From Siphonodentalium dalli (Eukaryota; Mollusca; Scaphopoda; Gadilida; Siphonodentaliidae), in NCBI GenBank assembly GCA_032622095.1, contig CP136069.1:171296394-171360393 (forward strand): a stretch of 64,000 bases of DNA, given 5' to 3'. The notes beneath the pieces are model-generated. The model did not search any database. It was given only the letters and a program-made list of their open reading frames with translations, and was not told the DNA's origin. This document shows, in pieces, positions 1-13,110 of the stretch (positions are counted from its first letter, which is position 1; every line of letters starts with the position of its first letter). The position numbers and the translations under genes are program-made.

Positions 1-783
1 TCATATTTCAACAAGAAATGAAAAGAACATTGTAATGTAAGTGAGGCATATCATTACCTATGAATATTCCAAATCTCTGGAACCATAAATCTTACCTTGG
101 CTCAAAATGGCTGCGAAAATGGCCGCTAAATTATGGAAAATGGTAAATATTGCCCCAGGGTGTCCCGCAATCGCTTACAAGTTGTGGTTGATGTACACAA
201 TTGGCTAATCTGTTTTCTATACATTGCATATTAACTTGTCTGATGCACCATGGATCATTTTTACTACTGTCACCACTGACATTTACCAGAAATATTGGAC
301 ACAATATCGGCAAGAATTCACTTTTCATGGTTCGACCATTTGTTCAAGAAAAATGTAACTATCTTTGGATTGAAATGTGTTTATTGTTTTGGTCTATCTT
401 AAATGTGTCACACTACGGTGTTTATAGACTAAATTGCTCAAGATGGCTTCCAAAATGGCAACCAAATTTGTAAAAAGTTAAAAGTTAACATATCCCGAAC
501 ATTATTCTCTGCGTTATCCGAAAAAAAGTGGCAAATTGTGACTCACTTGGTTATTGTACGTGTTAGTTACAATGTAATTAACTGACGACTACGTTCTATT
601 ATGTTTGTCCCAGTTCCGTATGGGGTATGACAAATTCATTTTAAAGTTGCAGTATGGAATTTTGCGGAGAACCATATTATTGAAAGGAAATGGGCAGAAC
701 TTTGAGACTGAACTGACCCATTATGATAACAATTTATCAACTGGATACAGGGTTGAAGCCAAGATGGTAGCCAGGGAGTTATG

Positions 784-1398
784 ATCATAAATGAGAATAA
801 TAGGTATACAGGGAGTTATTGTATGGTCATGAATGATGTGTGGGTATATAGGGAGTGCCCTGTTGGTAACGATGGACGTATATTTATATATGTTGTTGAT
901 GTGTTATCATAGGTGATGTATGGGGAGTATATTTATTATCATGGATGGCGTGTATGAGTATGGCAAGTATGGAACTTATGAGTGGTCGTATGTGCGGATG
1001 TTGCTTTATCTGGAAGGGCTCACCATTGGTGATGTGCATATGTATACCTGGATTGACTCCATGGTCATGGGTATGGCGAACAGGTATGCATGTAGTGGCT
1101 GTATGGTCCATGGTGAGGTGAATATGTATACAATGGGTGACTGTATGATCGTGAATGTAGTGAATATGTAAGAGTGACTACATGGTCGAGTGTAGGTGTA
1201 TACCTGGTGTTCATGCATGGTGACTCGTGGCTGTATCATCATCTGTGGTATATACGGGTATAACCAAGTATGGCTGTATGCTCAAGTGTACTAGTACATG
1301 TACGTGTATAAAGTGTGTGACCATGTTGTCATTTGTGTGGTGTTTATGTACATATGGAGTGACTGGGGTAATGGGTGGGTTGTACATGTGTACCTTGA
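784..1398 (+). repeat. 42-bp minisatellite, left arm of element A copy 1
   Basis: Degenerate tandem units of about 42 bp each begin with GTATAC or a variant, then a GTGACT-like stretch, then TGGTCATGGGTGAGGTG or a close variant. Adjacent units at about 1043, 1084 and 1126 show the spacing. Because 42 is divisible by 3, several frames stay open by chance; these are not genes. Confidence 0.8.
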
Positions 1399-1480
1399 GT
1401 GGCTATCGCTTTCCACAACAACTCAAGGGTATGTTAATCAATAGAGAGGTCATGTCATATCGTGGAAAGCGATAGCCACC
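1399..1480. repeat. Central hairpin of element A copy 1
   Basis: A 19-base stem (GTGGCTATCGCTTTCCAC and its complement, at 1399-1416 and 1462-1480) flanks a 45-base non-palindromic loop containing ATGTTAATCAATAGAGAGG. This is the point where the minisatellite changes strand. Related centres are at 11461-11589 and 16720-16800. Confidence 0.85.
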
Positions 1481-3126
1481 CATTATCACGCAGTCATTAC
1501 ATATATACATAAACACTACAGACATAACAATATAGTTACCCACTGTATACATGTACACCTGACCCATGACCACGATGACCATACAGCCACGCGTCACAAT
1601 GCAGGCACACCGGGTATACTCCTAAACATGACCCATAGAATCACTCCATGTATACCCATTCATCTCACCATTGACCATAATGTCATCCCCTGTATACCTA
1701 TTCTCCAAACGCATGGTCAAATGGACAATCAATAAATACATCAACACACAACAATGACCATAAAGTCATTTCGGTATACATATGCACATCACCAATGGCC
1801 ATATAGCCACTCGCTTCATACACATACCCTCACCATGTTACCTGGCATACTCATTCACCTGACCTATGGCCATATAGTCACCCCGTGTGTACCTATTCAA
1901 AACATTCATACACGATCATGGTCAATCCTTGTATTCATATTCACCCCAACAGTGGCCATGTCAATCCATGTATTTGTCACACCATAGCCGAATAGCCACT
2001 CAAGATATACTAATACACCCCAGCCATGTCAGTATAGTCACTCCATGTATGCATATGCACCCCATCCATGGCCATATAGCCACTCGCTATATACACATAT
2101 CCCTCGCCCATGACAATAAAGCAACACGTGTGTGCACTGGTATAACCTACACATGACAATACCGACACGATTCACCAAACATGAACACCAGGTACATGTA
2201 TAATCATACGCTTGTCACCCCTGTATATATGTTCATTACATTTATGATCATACCGTCACTACTTGTATACCTACATGTACTCATCTCACCATTAACCATA
2301 CAGTCACTACCTGTATACCTATTCAACACATATAGTCATATAACCACTCGATATACATATATGCCGCCCACCCTAGACCATAGAATTACTCCAGGTATAC
2401 ATGTAACCCTCACTAATGGCCATTCAGCCCTTCCAGATACACATAAAAACCGGACATACGACCACTCAAACAATCCATACTTGCATATACACCTCACACA
2501 TGACAATTCAGCAATTCACTGTATAATCATACACGTCATCCCCGATAATACAGCTAAGTCCCATACACCCACCAATGATAATACATCCACAATATATATA
2601 AATATACATCCCACCCATTACCACAAGGACACTCACCTATGTACCCACACGTTCGATAATATCCAACCAGCTTACTCCAGGTATTTATATTCAATCATGA
2701 CCGTACAGTCATTCCGTGTATACCTATACACATTACCCGTAACCATACAATCACAACCTATTTATCCACACACCCCATCCATGATCATACAGACAACACA
2801 TGTACATCATACCCATGACCTTAGTCACTCCATATATACATAATCAACACATAGATGACCATTTAGCTATATCCATACACCACACCAATGACCATACGGG
2901 CACACCGGATGCACCCGTACTGGATATACACAACCATATACCATACAACCTCTCCATGCATACCGATTCACCTCACACCTGACCTTGACCTCTCCCAGTA
3001 TACCTAGATGCGTCTTACCATGGACAACCCACTTATAACCATATAGTCACTCATTGTATACCTACTCACATCAGTCATGACATACACTGACACCATGTAT
3101 ACCTATTCACCTCACATATGATTACA
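1481..3126 (-). repeat. 42-bp minisatellite, right arm of element A copy 1
   Basis: These are the same units as the left arm, but reverse complemented (CACCTCACCCATGACCATA-type units ending in GTATAC). About 39 units fit the length. The open frame at 2181-2843 is a by-product of the 42-bp period and encodes only a His/Thr/Ile/Tyr-rich periodic string. Confidence 0.8.
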
Positions 3127-4480
3127 GAGTAACTCCCTGGCTACGATCTTGGCACCCACACTGCATCCTGTAGACATTTTATTTTTATCATATTGGACCA
3201 GAATAGCCAAAGATTATGGTCCATCTCAGTTCTGTCTCAAAGTTCTGCCCAGTTCCTTTCAATAAATATGTCCAAAATCACAAAAGAGGTTCTAGGCAAA
3301 ATTACATACTTTTAAAATGAATTTGTCATGCCCTATACGGAACTGGGACAACTGGGAATAGAACATGTAGTTGTCAGTTAATTAACTAGCACGTATAATA
3401 ACCAAGTGAGTCACAATTTGCTACCTTTTCGGATAATGCAGAGAATGTTCGGGATATATGTAAAAAAAAAAACATTTTACAAATTCGATTGCCATTTTGG
3501 AAACCATCTTGAGCAATTTGGTCTATAAACACCGTAGTGTGACACATTTAAGATAGACCAAAACAATAAACACCTTTCAATCCAAAGATAGTTATATTTT
3601 ACCTGAAAAAATGGTCCAAACATGAAAACTGAATTTTTGCCAATATTTATGTCAAGTTTTTTTTAGAGAAAAGTCCAATATTTTTGACGATGTCAGTGGT
3701 GAAAATAGTAACAATTAACCATGGTGCATCACACATGTTAGTATTCAATGTATAGAATGCAGAATGGCCAATTTTATATATCAACACAACTTGTAAGCGA
3801 TTGCAGGACACGCTGGTGAAATATTTACCATTTTCCATATTTTGGCGGCCATATTGGCAGCCATTTTGAGCCAAAGTAAGAATTTTGGTTCCAGTGATTT
3901 TGAATATGCATAGGTAATGATATGCCTCACTCACATTACAAAGTTCTGTTCATTTCTTGTTGAAATATGACTAGAATCCCAATTGTGATTTTTTTTTATA
4001 AAATTTTATACCGCATTCTGTAAAATCAAATTTTTGAGGGATCGGAAGCGGTTAGGACCCCAATAATTGCATATTTAATTGTTCCAATGATTAGTTAATA
4101 TAAAAAACACAAAATAAATGTGGATTACTCAACCGGTTCCAAACAGCATGAATTGAGCTAGAAGATATTTGTGAAAAAACGTCATATTTTACACTTCCGG
4201 CGGCCATTTTGGCGACCATCTTGGATGGTGAGTTTCAATTTTGGCCCAAAAAAGTGTCATTATGTCTTAGCTTCACGAAAATATATACATTTATGTACAT
4301 TTTACTAGATTTTCCCGCTATAAGTTTATAAAACTGGCTCACTTATAGTTCTAGAAAATGGATCGGGTTGTGGGGGGGGGGGGGGTAACAAGTCTCGTTC
4401 TTATCAGAAAACGACATGAATATATATTTCTTTAAAAAAGTTGATCGTATCGATTTAGGGATGTATTGGGTGTAATAGTG

Positions 4481-4985
4481 CAACGTTCCAGGGATGTACG
4501 CACATACACACACGTTGGACGAATGCAATCATGTAAATAAAAGTGATTTTTTACGTTTTGAGGGGTGACCCGATAACCCCCTTCTTATCTTAAAACCCCA
4601 GGAAAAGTTTCTTCTTAAGTTGTGTTTTTATAATTAGTATATATCAAAGTACTTTGAGACCAAAAATTATGGATGTACGCGAAAGTGTAAAAAAAAATTA
4701 AAAATCACGTTTTGGGGTTCAGCATGGGACCCCCTTTCTTATCTGAAAACCCCAGGAAAATCCCTTTCTTAAGTTGTGTTTTCTTAATCAGTACACTCAG
4801 GAGTATCATCAAACCAAAATTCATCGATGTACGCGGAAGTGTAAATAGAAGTGATTTTTGGCACTTTTTGGGGTTCAGCAGCCCCTAAACCCCAGGAATG
4901 CGCAACTTAAGAAATCGGTTTTTCAGAATGTTCCATTATTGGTACCAACTTTAGGGGGTCAAACCTTTTGTACGCAAAAGTGTAA
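4481..4985 (+). repeat. Degenerate tandem repeat, period about 140-180 bp
   Basis: The word GATGTACGC followed by AAGTGTAAA recurs near 4492, 4672, 4829 and (as TTGTACGC) 4969. Each is followed by a GATTTTT..GGGGTTCAGC block, CCCCAGGAAAA and CTTAAGTTGTGTTTT. Four imperfect units are visible. A G homopolymer (about 15 G) lies just before, near 4371-4386. Function not evident. Confidence 0.7.
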
Positions 4986-5440
4986 ATAGAACATATGCGG
5001 GCTCCCGAACTATTTGCTATTGTAGACGAAACATCCATGTGCTCTATACCAAAGCGCTAAATTAATTTGACAGTTTATCAGTGTGAATATAAGTAACGAA
5101 TGTTTGTCGTGGAAGTGCATGTAGTGGGGTCTAGAGTCGAGACTTGAACGCTCTACCATCGTTGGGAATGGGTGCTAATACGGTCTTTCAATTTGCCATT
5201 TCGGTGTGAACATAAGTACAGCATGCTGTCTTTAATATTAAAATTGTGCATTGAGTGTGGAATCGAAGGAGTACCGGTATATCCGGAAAATTGCGAATGG
5301 ACATTGTCTGACCTCCCGCCAGTGGGTACCGTTCAGTAGATTCGCCGGAACTCAGTTATGAAAACCATTCCCGGACCGGGACTAATAATACAGTGTAAAC
5401 AATATTGCCGACGCTAATTAATGCTCTTTTAATCTTTCAG
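4986..5440. other. No gene recognised
   Basis: This stretch has no open frame or exon of note. A short phrase TGTGAAYATAAGTA occurs twice (5083 and 5205), suggesting an old degenerate repeat. A weak tRNA-like phrase on the minus strand near 5130-5160 was not strong enough to call. Confidence 0.5.
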
Positions 5441-5459
5441 TTGAGTGCAAATCTGATAA

Positions 5460-5960
5460 GAATGTTTAAAAGATCAAAATGTGCGCGAAGCGCGCGCTGT
5501 TTAAGATCATATAATGTGCGCGAAGCGCACTAAGGGGCCGCAGGCCCCTCCCCCGCAAAAAAGGTCCCCGAATGGAGCCTGTGTCAGTTAGTATATATAT
5601 TAATAAAGTACAATATCTTGATTGTTGCGTTCCATATGTGCATGAATATATGTGGGTTGGGGAGAGATGATGGGGGGGGGGGTGTAGAAAATACAGTTTT
5701 ATTGAAATAAAGTGTTCCTACAAATGGGTCACAGTGCAGGGTCTGTGATCCTTATGCTGCATGCCGAATACAGAATCCAAGGGGGTCCGTTTATGATCAA
5801 AATGTGCCGCAAGCTCCCTTCGTCGCTGAATAAAGGCTCCCGAATTGAGTATGTTTCAGTTAGTATGTAATAATATTTAAAGTAATATGCTGATTTTGTT
5901 TCTCTCAATATGTGCATCATAATCGTAGCCTACCTTCACTGGTGGATAGATTATGTTGTA
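5460..5960 (+). repeat. Imperfect direct duplication, about 275-bp offset, with GC-rich palindromes
   Basis: The block starting near 5559 (AAAGGTCCCCGAATGGAG, then GTCAGTTAGTATAT, ending ATATGTGCATGA) recurs near 5835 with substitutions. Upstream are short perfect palindromes GTGCGCGAAGCGCAC and GGGGCCGCAGGCCCCT (5516-5550). A related GCGCTTCGCGCGCG phrase is at about 24056. A G12 run is at about 5670. Confidence 0.65.
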
Positions 5961-6239
5961 TATTTTATGCAAACTTAAACTTTTGATCTAATTAATATAT
6001 TATTGTATACGTCTGGTTAATATTCCCATCGGCAGGAAGAAAACAAAGTAAAAGATAAAAAAAAAAATGTTTTACCAACAACTTTCTTGGTAGAAAAATT
6101 CGTAAACCAAGTAATAACAAATAAAATGCCTCAAGATAAACAATGAATTGGGACACTTGATGTAATTTCACTTTGTTGTCCTATAATTTTCCAACTCCAG
6201 TTAACGATTGTTAATACTCCTGTGTGAGGGAACTGGCGT

Positions 6240-6951
6240 TATTGTCTGTGATAGTTGATACATATTTATCATTTTGAGCAAAAGGTATCAGTCCGAGCTT
6301 GACTGCCGAGTCACGTGACAGAAGTGAACCACACTTCCGAGATACAACGTGAAAACTATCTAAAAGTTAGCCATGCATTGACAGGTATGGGCCACACTTC
6401 TGTGAAAATAGTCACATCCGTTAAAACCACCATAAATAGAAAGAATGTTAAAATATAGTCAGATGTTGTTCTTATACCAATAATAAATATCGCATAAATA
6501 GCATGTTATTGTCAAGATCGTACGCAGTGTTAGTAAACAAAAACCCTGTTATGTTGCAATAAGTCCATAAAGAGTGTGCAATAAGCAAAATACTCAACGC
6601 CGGGTAAATCCCACTATGTGAAATTTGATTCGCACAATGTCGTTTACAACATACCGTTATAGCGCTCGTTAATCCTCGCCACTCAATATGTCGGTGTTGA
6701 ATTGGTCACCGTGAATCAATCTCCCAAAAAAGAATCACTAGGTGTTGAGTGTTTTGAATATTGCACACTCTTTATGTGCTGTATATAAACAATCGCTCGG
6801 CTCTCACAAGTGTGGTTTGTGGATAATATCGTATGTATACTACCATTATAATATACTATTACCATATTCTTAAGGATTTTTACATAATTTGGTAACTTTT
6901 ATTTCTAAATTAAATGTATAGCCTGCAACCCAAGCCACCCGTACATTTAAC
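6240..6951 (+). repeat. Dispersed repeat R, copy 1
   Basis: The sequence is shared, inverted, with 24262-24830 and in part with 30660-30960. Landmarks are AATAAATATCGCATAAA (about 6483), ACAATCGCTCGGCT (about 6788) and GTACATTTAACTAGGG at its right edge. It is old, with roughly one difference every six to eight bases by eye. Coding content not seen. Confidence 0.7.
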
Positions 6952-7858
6952 TAGGGCCCTGCGATGCATCGAATCGAAATTGTTTTTCTTTTCACCCTTC
7001 TGAATCGAATGGAATCGTTTTCGATTTTGAATGCCAGTTTCGATCCGATTCTCCCTAAGAATCTTAAATAAACTATCGCTTCGTGTAAGTGTAGTTTACC
7101 GATAACTCAAGGTATTTATCGCATCAAATTCTCAAATAATCCCATCAAATAATGGAATAAACTCCGACGTTGCCATATCAAAATGCATGGAACAACATAA
7201 TTGCAACATCCGGTGCCAAGCACCGAATAGCGATGACATAACGCATAATCCGCTACAATGGGCGGAAGATAAATGTTAATGATAAAAGGGCTCCATTTGT
7301 GATTCGCTAGGCCAAAACAAAAACTAGTCTGTTTCCGATTTCTTGAGCAAAACGATCCTGGTATAGGCAGGTAGGAACATTTTTTAGTATGGCAATTTAA
7401 AAAAAAAAAATAATAATTCAAAATCCATCTATAATGCACCATATTCTAAAAACAAGATAAAAGTTGGAATTTTATATCTGACAATATACCCAGAATATGC
7501 ACCAGAAAGTTTGGAGTGATCTGAGTTCCAAGAAGGGACACGAAAATGCTATCTCCTGTGGCTCATGTCACCGTGACACATTGTTGCGCAATACTTTACA
7601 TGACAGTATTGATACTATTGGCATTGCTAGCAAAAGTCCAGACAACTTCTGTGCCATCATGTTGACATCGCATTTTCACCTGGCCGTCCAACTCTCAGAA
7701 CAGAACAGATTTATTCATGAAATTGGGATTCATCTTCAACCACAAATACATGTAAACTTGTATCATAATAGAATTAAATTGTTTTTGAAAATCCCTTCTA
7801 AAATTATTGCTGCTTAATGTAAATATAGTATATACTATATATGTGTAATAGAATATCC

Positions 7859-7990
7859 ATATAGTTTGATGAGAAACAAGGTTTATTTTCGCGAGTATGA
7901 TTCAGCAAATGGGGGACCGAGCTTTAGCGAGGTTCCCCATTTACTGAATCATATGAGCGAAATAAACCTTGAATCTCGTCACACTTTATG
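7859..7990. repeat. Hairpin MITE H1
   Basis: The arms TTGATGAGAAACAAGGTTTA and their complement (CCTTGAATCTCGTCA side), together with CAGCAAATGGGG/CCCCATTTACTG, pair across the loop ACCGAGCTTTAGCGAGGT. TGTAATAGAA occurs on both sides (7843 and 8013) and may be a target duplication. The loop resembles that of hairpins at 39772-39950 and 46738-46914. Confidence 0.7.
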
Positions 7991-8024
7991 GGTATATATG
8001 GGTATATATACAGTGTAATAGAAC

Positions 8025-8763
8025 TATTTAGCATGTGCTAAAATAAAGCCATGGTTTATTTTGCAGCCTTTATCTATATAGTAGATGACAAAAGTGATGG
8101 ACAAAAAGCGATATAGATGTGTTTTACAAGCATAACAAAAAAACATTCGTTTTAAACGGCCCAATTTTGGCAGGTTGGTCGGGAAACCGGAAATACAGAT
8201 GTTTTTTTTGTGCTTTATGTTGATACGCGACATGGCGTAAAATATACATGTGTACGCTTCTGTAAGTTCAGTTCTTGTTCTTCTTTTCTATGCATAAACA
8301 TAAAATAATATAGCTTCATAACCAGCGGACACGGCAATTATCTCACAAAAGACACAATATAGTCTGGTCGGAAAAGCTACATTTGTGGAATACTAGAACC
8401 CTAGAGGCATTTTTGGGGAAAAGCATGAAACTAAGTTTTCTAGCATAAATCAAGTATGCTGAATCCAATGAGGGTGCCTGTCGCTGCCTGTGACCCATAT
8501 TTCACCCATAAAATCAACTTAAAGTCACATACTATTTTTATTGCCGCGAAAATACAGTAAGTCAATATCGAGACATATTTCACACTCGTTATACATATAA
8601 TATCATGAACATGGGAATATTTTATTATTTGAATCACCACTCGAGACCTTTCTGTCAGAACTATCTCATCATCTGCTATACATATATGGATAAGTATGTT
8701 ATTTAATAAGTAAACGCTCTTCATGAAATCACACCCGGTTGAAAGTTGTGTGAATCAGGATTA
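8025..8763. other. No gene recognised
   Basis: This is AT-rich sequence between hairpin H1 and element A copy 2. Short open frames have no recognisable family features. Confidence 0.5.
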
Positions 8764-11700
8764 AGTTGAAAATATCACGTTTTTTCACAAATATCTTCAT
8801 ACTGTTTGGAACTGGTTGAGTAATGTGACTTTATTTTGTGTTTTGTATATTAGCTGATCATTGGAGCAATTAAATATGCAATTATTGGTGTCCTAGCTCC
8901 TTCCCTCAAAAACGCGGTACAAAATTTCACAAAAAAATCACAATTGGGATTCTAGTCATATTTCAACAAGAAATGAACAGAACTTTGTAATCTAAGTGAG
9001 GCATATCATTACCTATGAATATTCCAACTCATTGGAACCAAAATTCTTACTTTGGCTCAAAATGGCTGCCAAAATGGCCGCCAAAATATGGAAAATGGTA
9101 AATATTGCCCCAGCGTGTCCTGCAATCGCTTACAAATTGTGGTTGATGTATAAAATTGGCCTCCTATTCTGCATCCTATACATTGAATACTAACATGTCT
9201 GATGCACCATGGTTAATTTTTACTATTGTCACCACTGACACCACCAAAAAATTGGACTTTTCTCTCAAAAACTTGACATAAATATCGACAAAAATTAAAT
9301 TTTCAGGTATGGACCATTTTTTCAAGTAAAATGTAACTGTCTTTGGATTCAAACGTTTTTATTGTTTTGGTCTATCTAAAATGTGTCACACTACGGTATT
9401 TATAGACCAAATTGCTCATGATGGCTTCCAAAATGGCAACCAAATTTATAAAAAGTTTTATTTACATATATCCCGAACATTATTCTCTGTGTTATCATAA
9501 AAGGTAGTAAGTTGAGACTCACTTGGTTAGCATACGTGTTAGTTAATCAACTGACAACTATATGTTATATTCTGGTTGTCCCAGTTCCGTATGGGGTATG
9601 ACAAATTCATTTTAAAGTATGGAATTTTGCCAAGAACCTCTTTTGTGATTCTGGCCATATTATTGAAAGGAAATGGGCAGAACTTTGAGACGGAACCGAG
9701 ATGAACCATAATCTGTGGCTATTCTGGTCCATTATGATAACTAAAAATATCAACTGGATACAGGGTGGATGCCAAGATGGTAGTCAGGGAGTTACTCTAT
9801 GATCATAGGTGAGGTGAATAGGTATACAGGGAGTTATTGTATGTCATGAATGATGTGAATAGGTATACAAGGAGTGACTATATGGTTACGTGTGGGTTGT
9901 CCATAGTAAGATGCATAGGTATACAGGGAGAGGTCACGGTCATGTGTGAGGTGAATCGGTATGACGGAGTGACTGTATGGTGTATGGTTGTGTATATCCA
10001 GTGCGGGTTAACCCGATGTGCCTGTATGGGCATTGATGTGGTGTATGGATATAGCTACATGGTCATCTATGTGTTGATTATGTATATATGGAGTGACTGT
10101 AAGGTCATGGGTGGGATGTACATTTGTTGTCTGTATGATCATGGATGGGGTGTGTGGATAAATAGGGAGTTATTTTATGGTTACGGGTAATGTGTATAGG
10201 TATACATGGCATGACTGTACGGTCATGCTTGAAGTGTATATGCATACCTGGAGTAAGCTGGTGGACATTATCGAGCGTGTGGGTATATAGGGAGTGTCCT
10301 TGTGGTAGATATTTATATATCTCGTGAATGTATTATCATTGGTGGGTGTATAGTGATTAGCTGAATGATCATGGATGGCGTGTATGATTATACAGTGAGT
10401 TGCTGAATTGTCATGTGTGAGGTGTATATGCAAGTGTGGAAGGTATGAGTGGTCGTGTGTGCATATCTGGAAGTATATCTGGAAGGGATGAATGGCCGTT
10501 GGTGAGGTGAATATGTATACCTGGAGTGACTCTATGGTCTAGGGTGGGCTGCATATGTATATATCGAGTGGTTATATGACTATGTGTATCGAATAGGTAT
10601 ACATGTAGTGACTGTATGGTCAATGGTGAGATGAGTACATGTAGGTATGCAGGGAGTGACTGTATGATCGTAAATGTAATGAGTATCTATACAGGGGTGA
10701 CTAAATGGTCATGTGTCAGGTGTATGAGTATACCTGGTGTTCCTGCTTGGTGACTCGTGGCGGTATGGTCATGTGTATGATATACGGGTATACACACGTG
10801 TTGTTATATGGTCATGGGCGAGGGGTATGTGTATATAGCGAGTGGTTATATGGCCATGGATGAGGTGCATATGCATACATGGAGTGACTTTCCTGACATG
10901 GCTGGGGTGTTTTAATATATCTTGTGTCGCTATTCGGCTATGGTGTGACACATAGGGATACAGGGAGTGACATGGCCAATGGTGAGGTGAATGTGTATAC
11001 AAGGATTGACCATGATCATGTATGAATGTATTGAATAGGTACACACGGGGTGACTATGTGGCCATAGGTCAGGCGAAGGAGTATACCAGGTGACATGGGT
11101 GAGGGTATGTGTATGAAGCGAGTGGCTATGTGGCGATTGGTGAGGTATGTATACCTGTAGTGACTCTATGGTCATTGTTGTGGTGTTGATGTATATATTG
11201 AATGTCTATTTGACCATGTGTGTGGAGAATAGGTATATGGGGGATTACCGTATAGCCAATGGTGAGGTAAATGCATGGGTATACACGGAGTGACTCTATG
11301 GTTATGGGTCATGTTTAGGAGTATACCCGAAGTGCCTCCATTGTGACTCATGGCTGTATGGTCATCCGTTGTCATGGGTCAGGTGTACGTGTATACATTG
11401 GGTCACTATATTGTTATATATGTGGTGTTTATGTATATATGGAATGACTGTGTGATAATGGGTGGCTATCGCTTTCCACGTTTAATGTTTCCCCCATATA
11501 TATAAACACCATCAAGATGGAGAACTCTCTGACATGACCTCTCTATTGATTAACATATCCTTGAGTTATTGTGGAAAGCGATAGCCACCCAATGTACACA
11601 TGTACAACCAACCCATTACGTCAGTCACTCCATATGTACACAAATACCACACAAATGGCAATATAGTCACCCACTTTATACACGTACGCCTGACCATACA

Positions 11701-12332
11701 GCCATACTTGGTTATACCCGTACATACCACAAATGACGATACAGCCACGGTTCACCATACATGAACACCAGGTATACTCCTACACCTGGCTCATGACCAT
11801 ATAGTCACTATATGTATTCATATTCATCACATTCACGATCATACATTCAGTCAGTGTATACATATTCATCTCACTATGGACCATATAGCCACTACATGTA
11901 TACCTATTCGCCATACCCATGACCATAGGTTCAATCCAGGTATACATATACACCTCACCAATGGTGAGCCCTTCCAGATATACCAATACCCACACACATG
12001 ACCATTTATACCTTCCATACTTGCATATATACACCTCACACATGACAATTCAGCAACTCACTGTATACCGTACTCATACACGCCGCTCCAATGATCAGTT
12101 AATATACAAAACACAAAATCATATTACTCAACCAGTTCCAAACAAGAACTGATTTAAAAGATATTTGTGAAAAAACGTCATATTTTCAACTTCCGGCGGC
12201 CATTTTGGCGGCCATCTTCGAGGGTGAGTTTCAGATTTGAGTCAAAAAAGTGTCAATATGTCTTAGCTTCACGAAAATATATACATTTGTATACATTTTA
12301 ATTGATTTCCCCGCTATAATTTGCATAAAACT
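8764..12332. mobile_element. Element A copy 2, inverted relative to copies 1 and 3
   Basis: The left unique arm (8764-9794) is the reverse complement of the right arm of copy 1 (3127-4200). The facing arm is reduced to 12089-12195 because the roughly 0.85 kb next to the minisatellite is missing. Minisatellite arms span 9797-11460 and 11590-12088. The central loop is in the opposite orientation to copy 1, so the whole copy is probably inserted the other way round. 12196-12332 matches 4199-4342. Confidence 0.8.
11461..11589. repeat. Central hairpin of element A copy 2
   Basis: The perfect 19-base stem GGTGGCTATCGCTTTCCAC (11461-11479) pairs with 11571-11589. The loop holds the complement of the copy 1 loop (CCTCTCTATTGATTAACAT) plus about 45 further bases (CCATCAAGATGGAGAACTC). 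Copy 3 has those further bases, so copy 1 lost them. Confidence 0.85.
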
Positions 12333-13110
12333 GACTTAGGGTCTGATCTGAAAAACGGCGGCCAGGATGGACGCATTCTTGTCTGGACTCTACACGGCCA
12401 CATTTTTTTCTTGTTAACATTGCTTAAAAGTTCAAGGACATAATAAAGAACAAAATGAGTGGGGTGATGTTAAGTCCCGGGGGTGCAAGGGTACCCCTGT
12501 TGGCTCCCGGACTATAAGAGAATTCTTACGAGAATCGTCGATAAATATACAAAACAGCAATGTCTTACCGTAGGTACCTGATTACTATGATGTTAATGTT
12601 TCAAAATTATTACTGTGATGATAGTATCATGATACAACGCGGCTTTGAACGTTCCGCGAGGAGTATATCAGTTTCAGTAAGTTCAAGGCCAGTTACGTGA
12701 TTTCATATTACGTTGTACGATGCGCCGTATCAACAACCCCCCCCCCCCCCCCCCCCAACGAAGAAAACACGAAGATTTTAAAAGCCTTTTATTGAACCCT
12801 ATGTTCATCCAATCGGGCGACAGGCAGTCTATTCGTGTTCGGCACCTTCGAATTATGGTAAAAAAGTTGGTTTGACACTTTTCCGCGGAAATGCTTCTAG
12901 AAATGTCTTTTCTGAGAATTACGACTAGACTACAAGTCTTCGTGGCGAAATATGACACAGCATTTGTGTGTGAATATCCGCTATTTTAGCTAACTTGTAA
13001 TATATATAATTATTGCCTCCTCGCGGAAGTTCACATGTATGCCGATCACGTCAGAACTGTTTACGTTGTGTTGTGCCCCAATTTCCGCGCAGATGATGTA
13101 CTTTTATTGA
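12333..13110. other. No gene recognised; long C homopolymer
   Basis: Mostly unique sequence. A run of 20 C lies at 12737-12756. Adjacent open frames read through that tract and are not credible. Confidence 0.5.

Larger units (their letters stand above)
1..4342. mobile_element. Element A copy 1: large palindromic element with minisatellite arms (left end cut by window)
   Basis: The first bases of the window recur as reverse complement near 3920-3968, so the two ends face each other. Unique arms (1-783 and about 3127-3968) enclose 42-bp minisatellite arrays in opposite orientation and a central hairpin. An outer block (3969-4342) is shared with the right edge of copy 2 (about 12089-12332). The unique arms contain several AAAATGGC-type motifs. 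No transposase or other credible protein is present, so if mobile it is non-autonomous. Left arrays are much shorter than right ones (about 0.6 against 1.6 kb), so the palindrome is length-asymmetric. I do not recognise the family. Confidence 0.8.

Noticed and set aside
2181-2843. 220-residue open frame rich in His, Thr, Ile and Tyr
   Set aside because: It lies wholly within the 42-bp minisatellite; a period divisible by three keeps frames open on both strands. The protein is only the repeat read out.
4560-4985. Possible CRISPR-like array from regularly spaced words
   Set aside because: Units are 140-180 bp, degenerate, with no short identical repeats or unique spacers; the window is eukaryotic.
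5130-5165. tRNA-like phrase on the minus strand (GGTAGAGCGTTCAAGTCTCG)
   Set aside because: Only a fragment resembles a tRNA arm; no acceptor stem or second box could be placed.
7497-7817. 106-codon plus-strand open frame inside the candidate hAT element
   Set aside because: No transposase motif, no BED-type zinc finger and no hAT dimerisation region could be recognised; isolated and of chance length.
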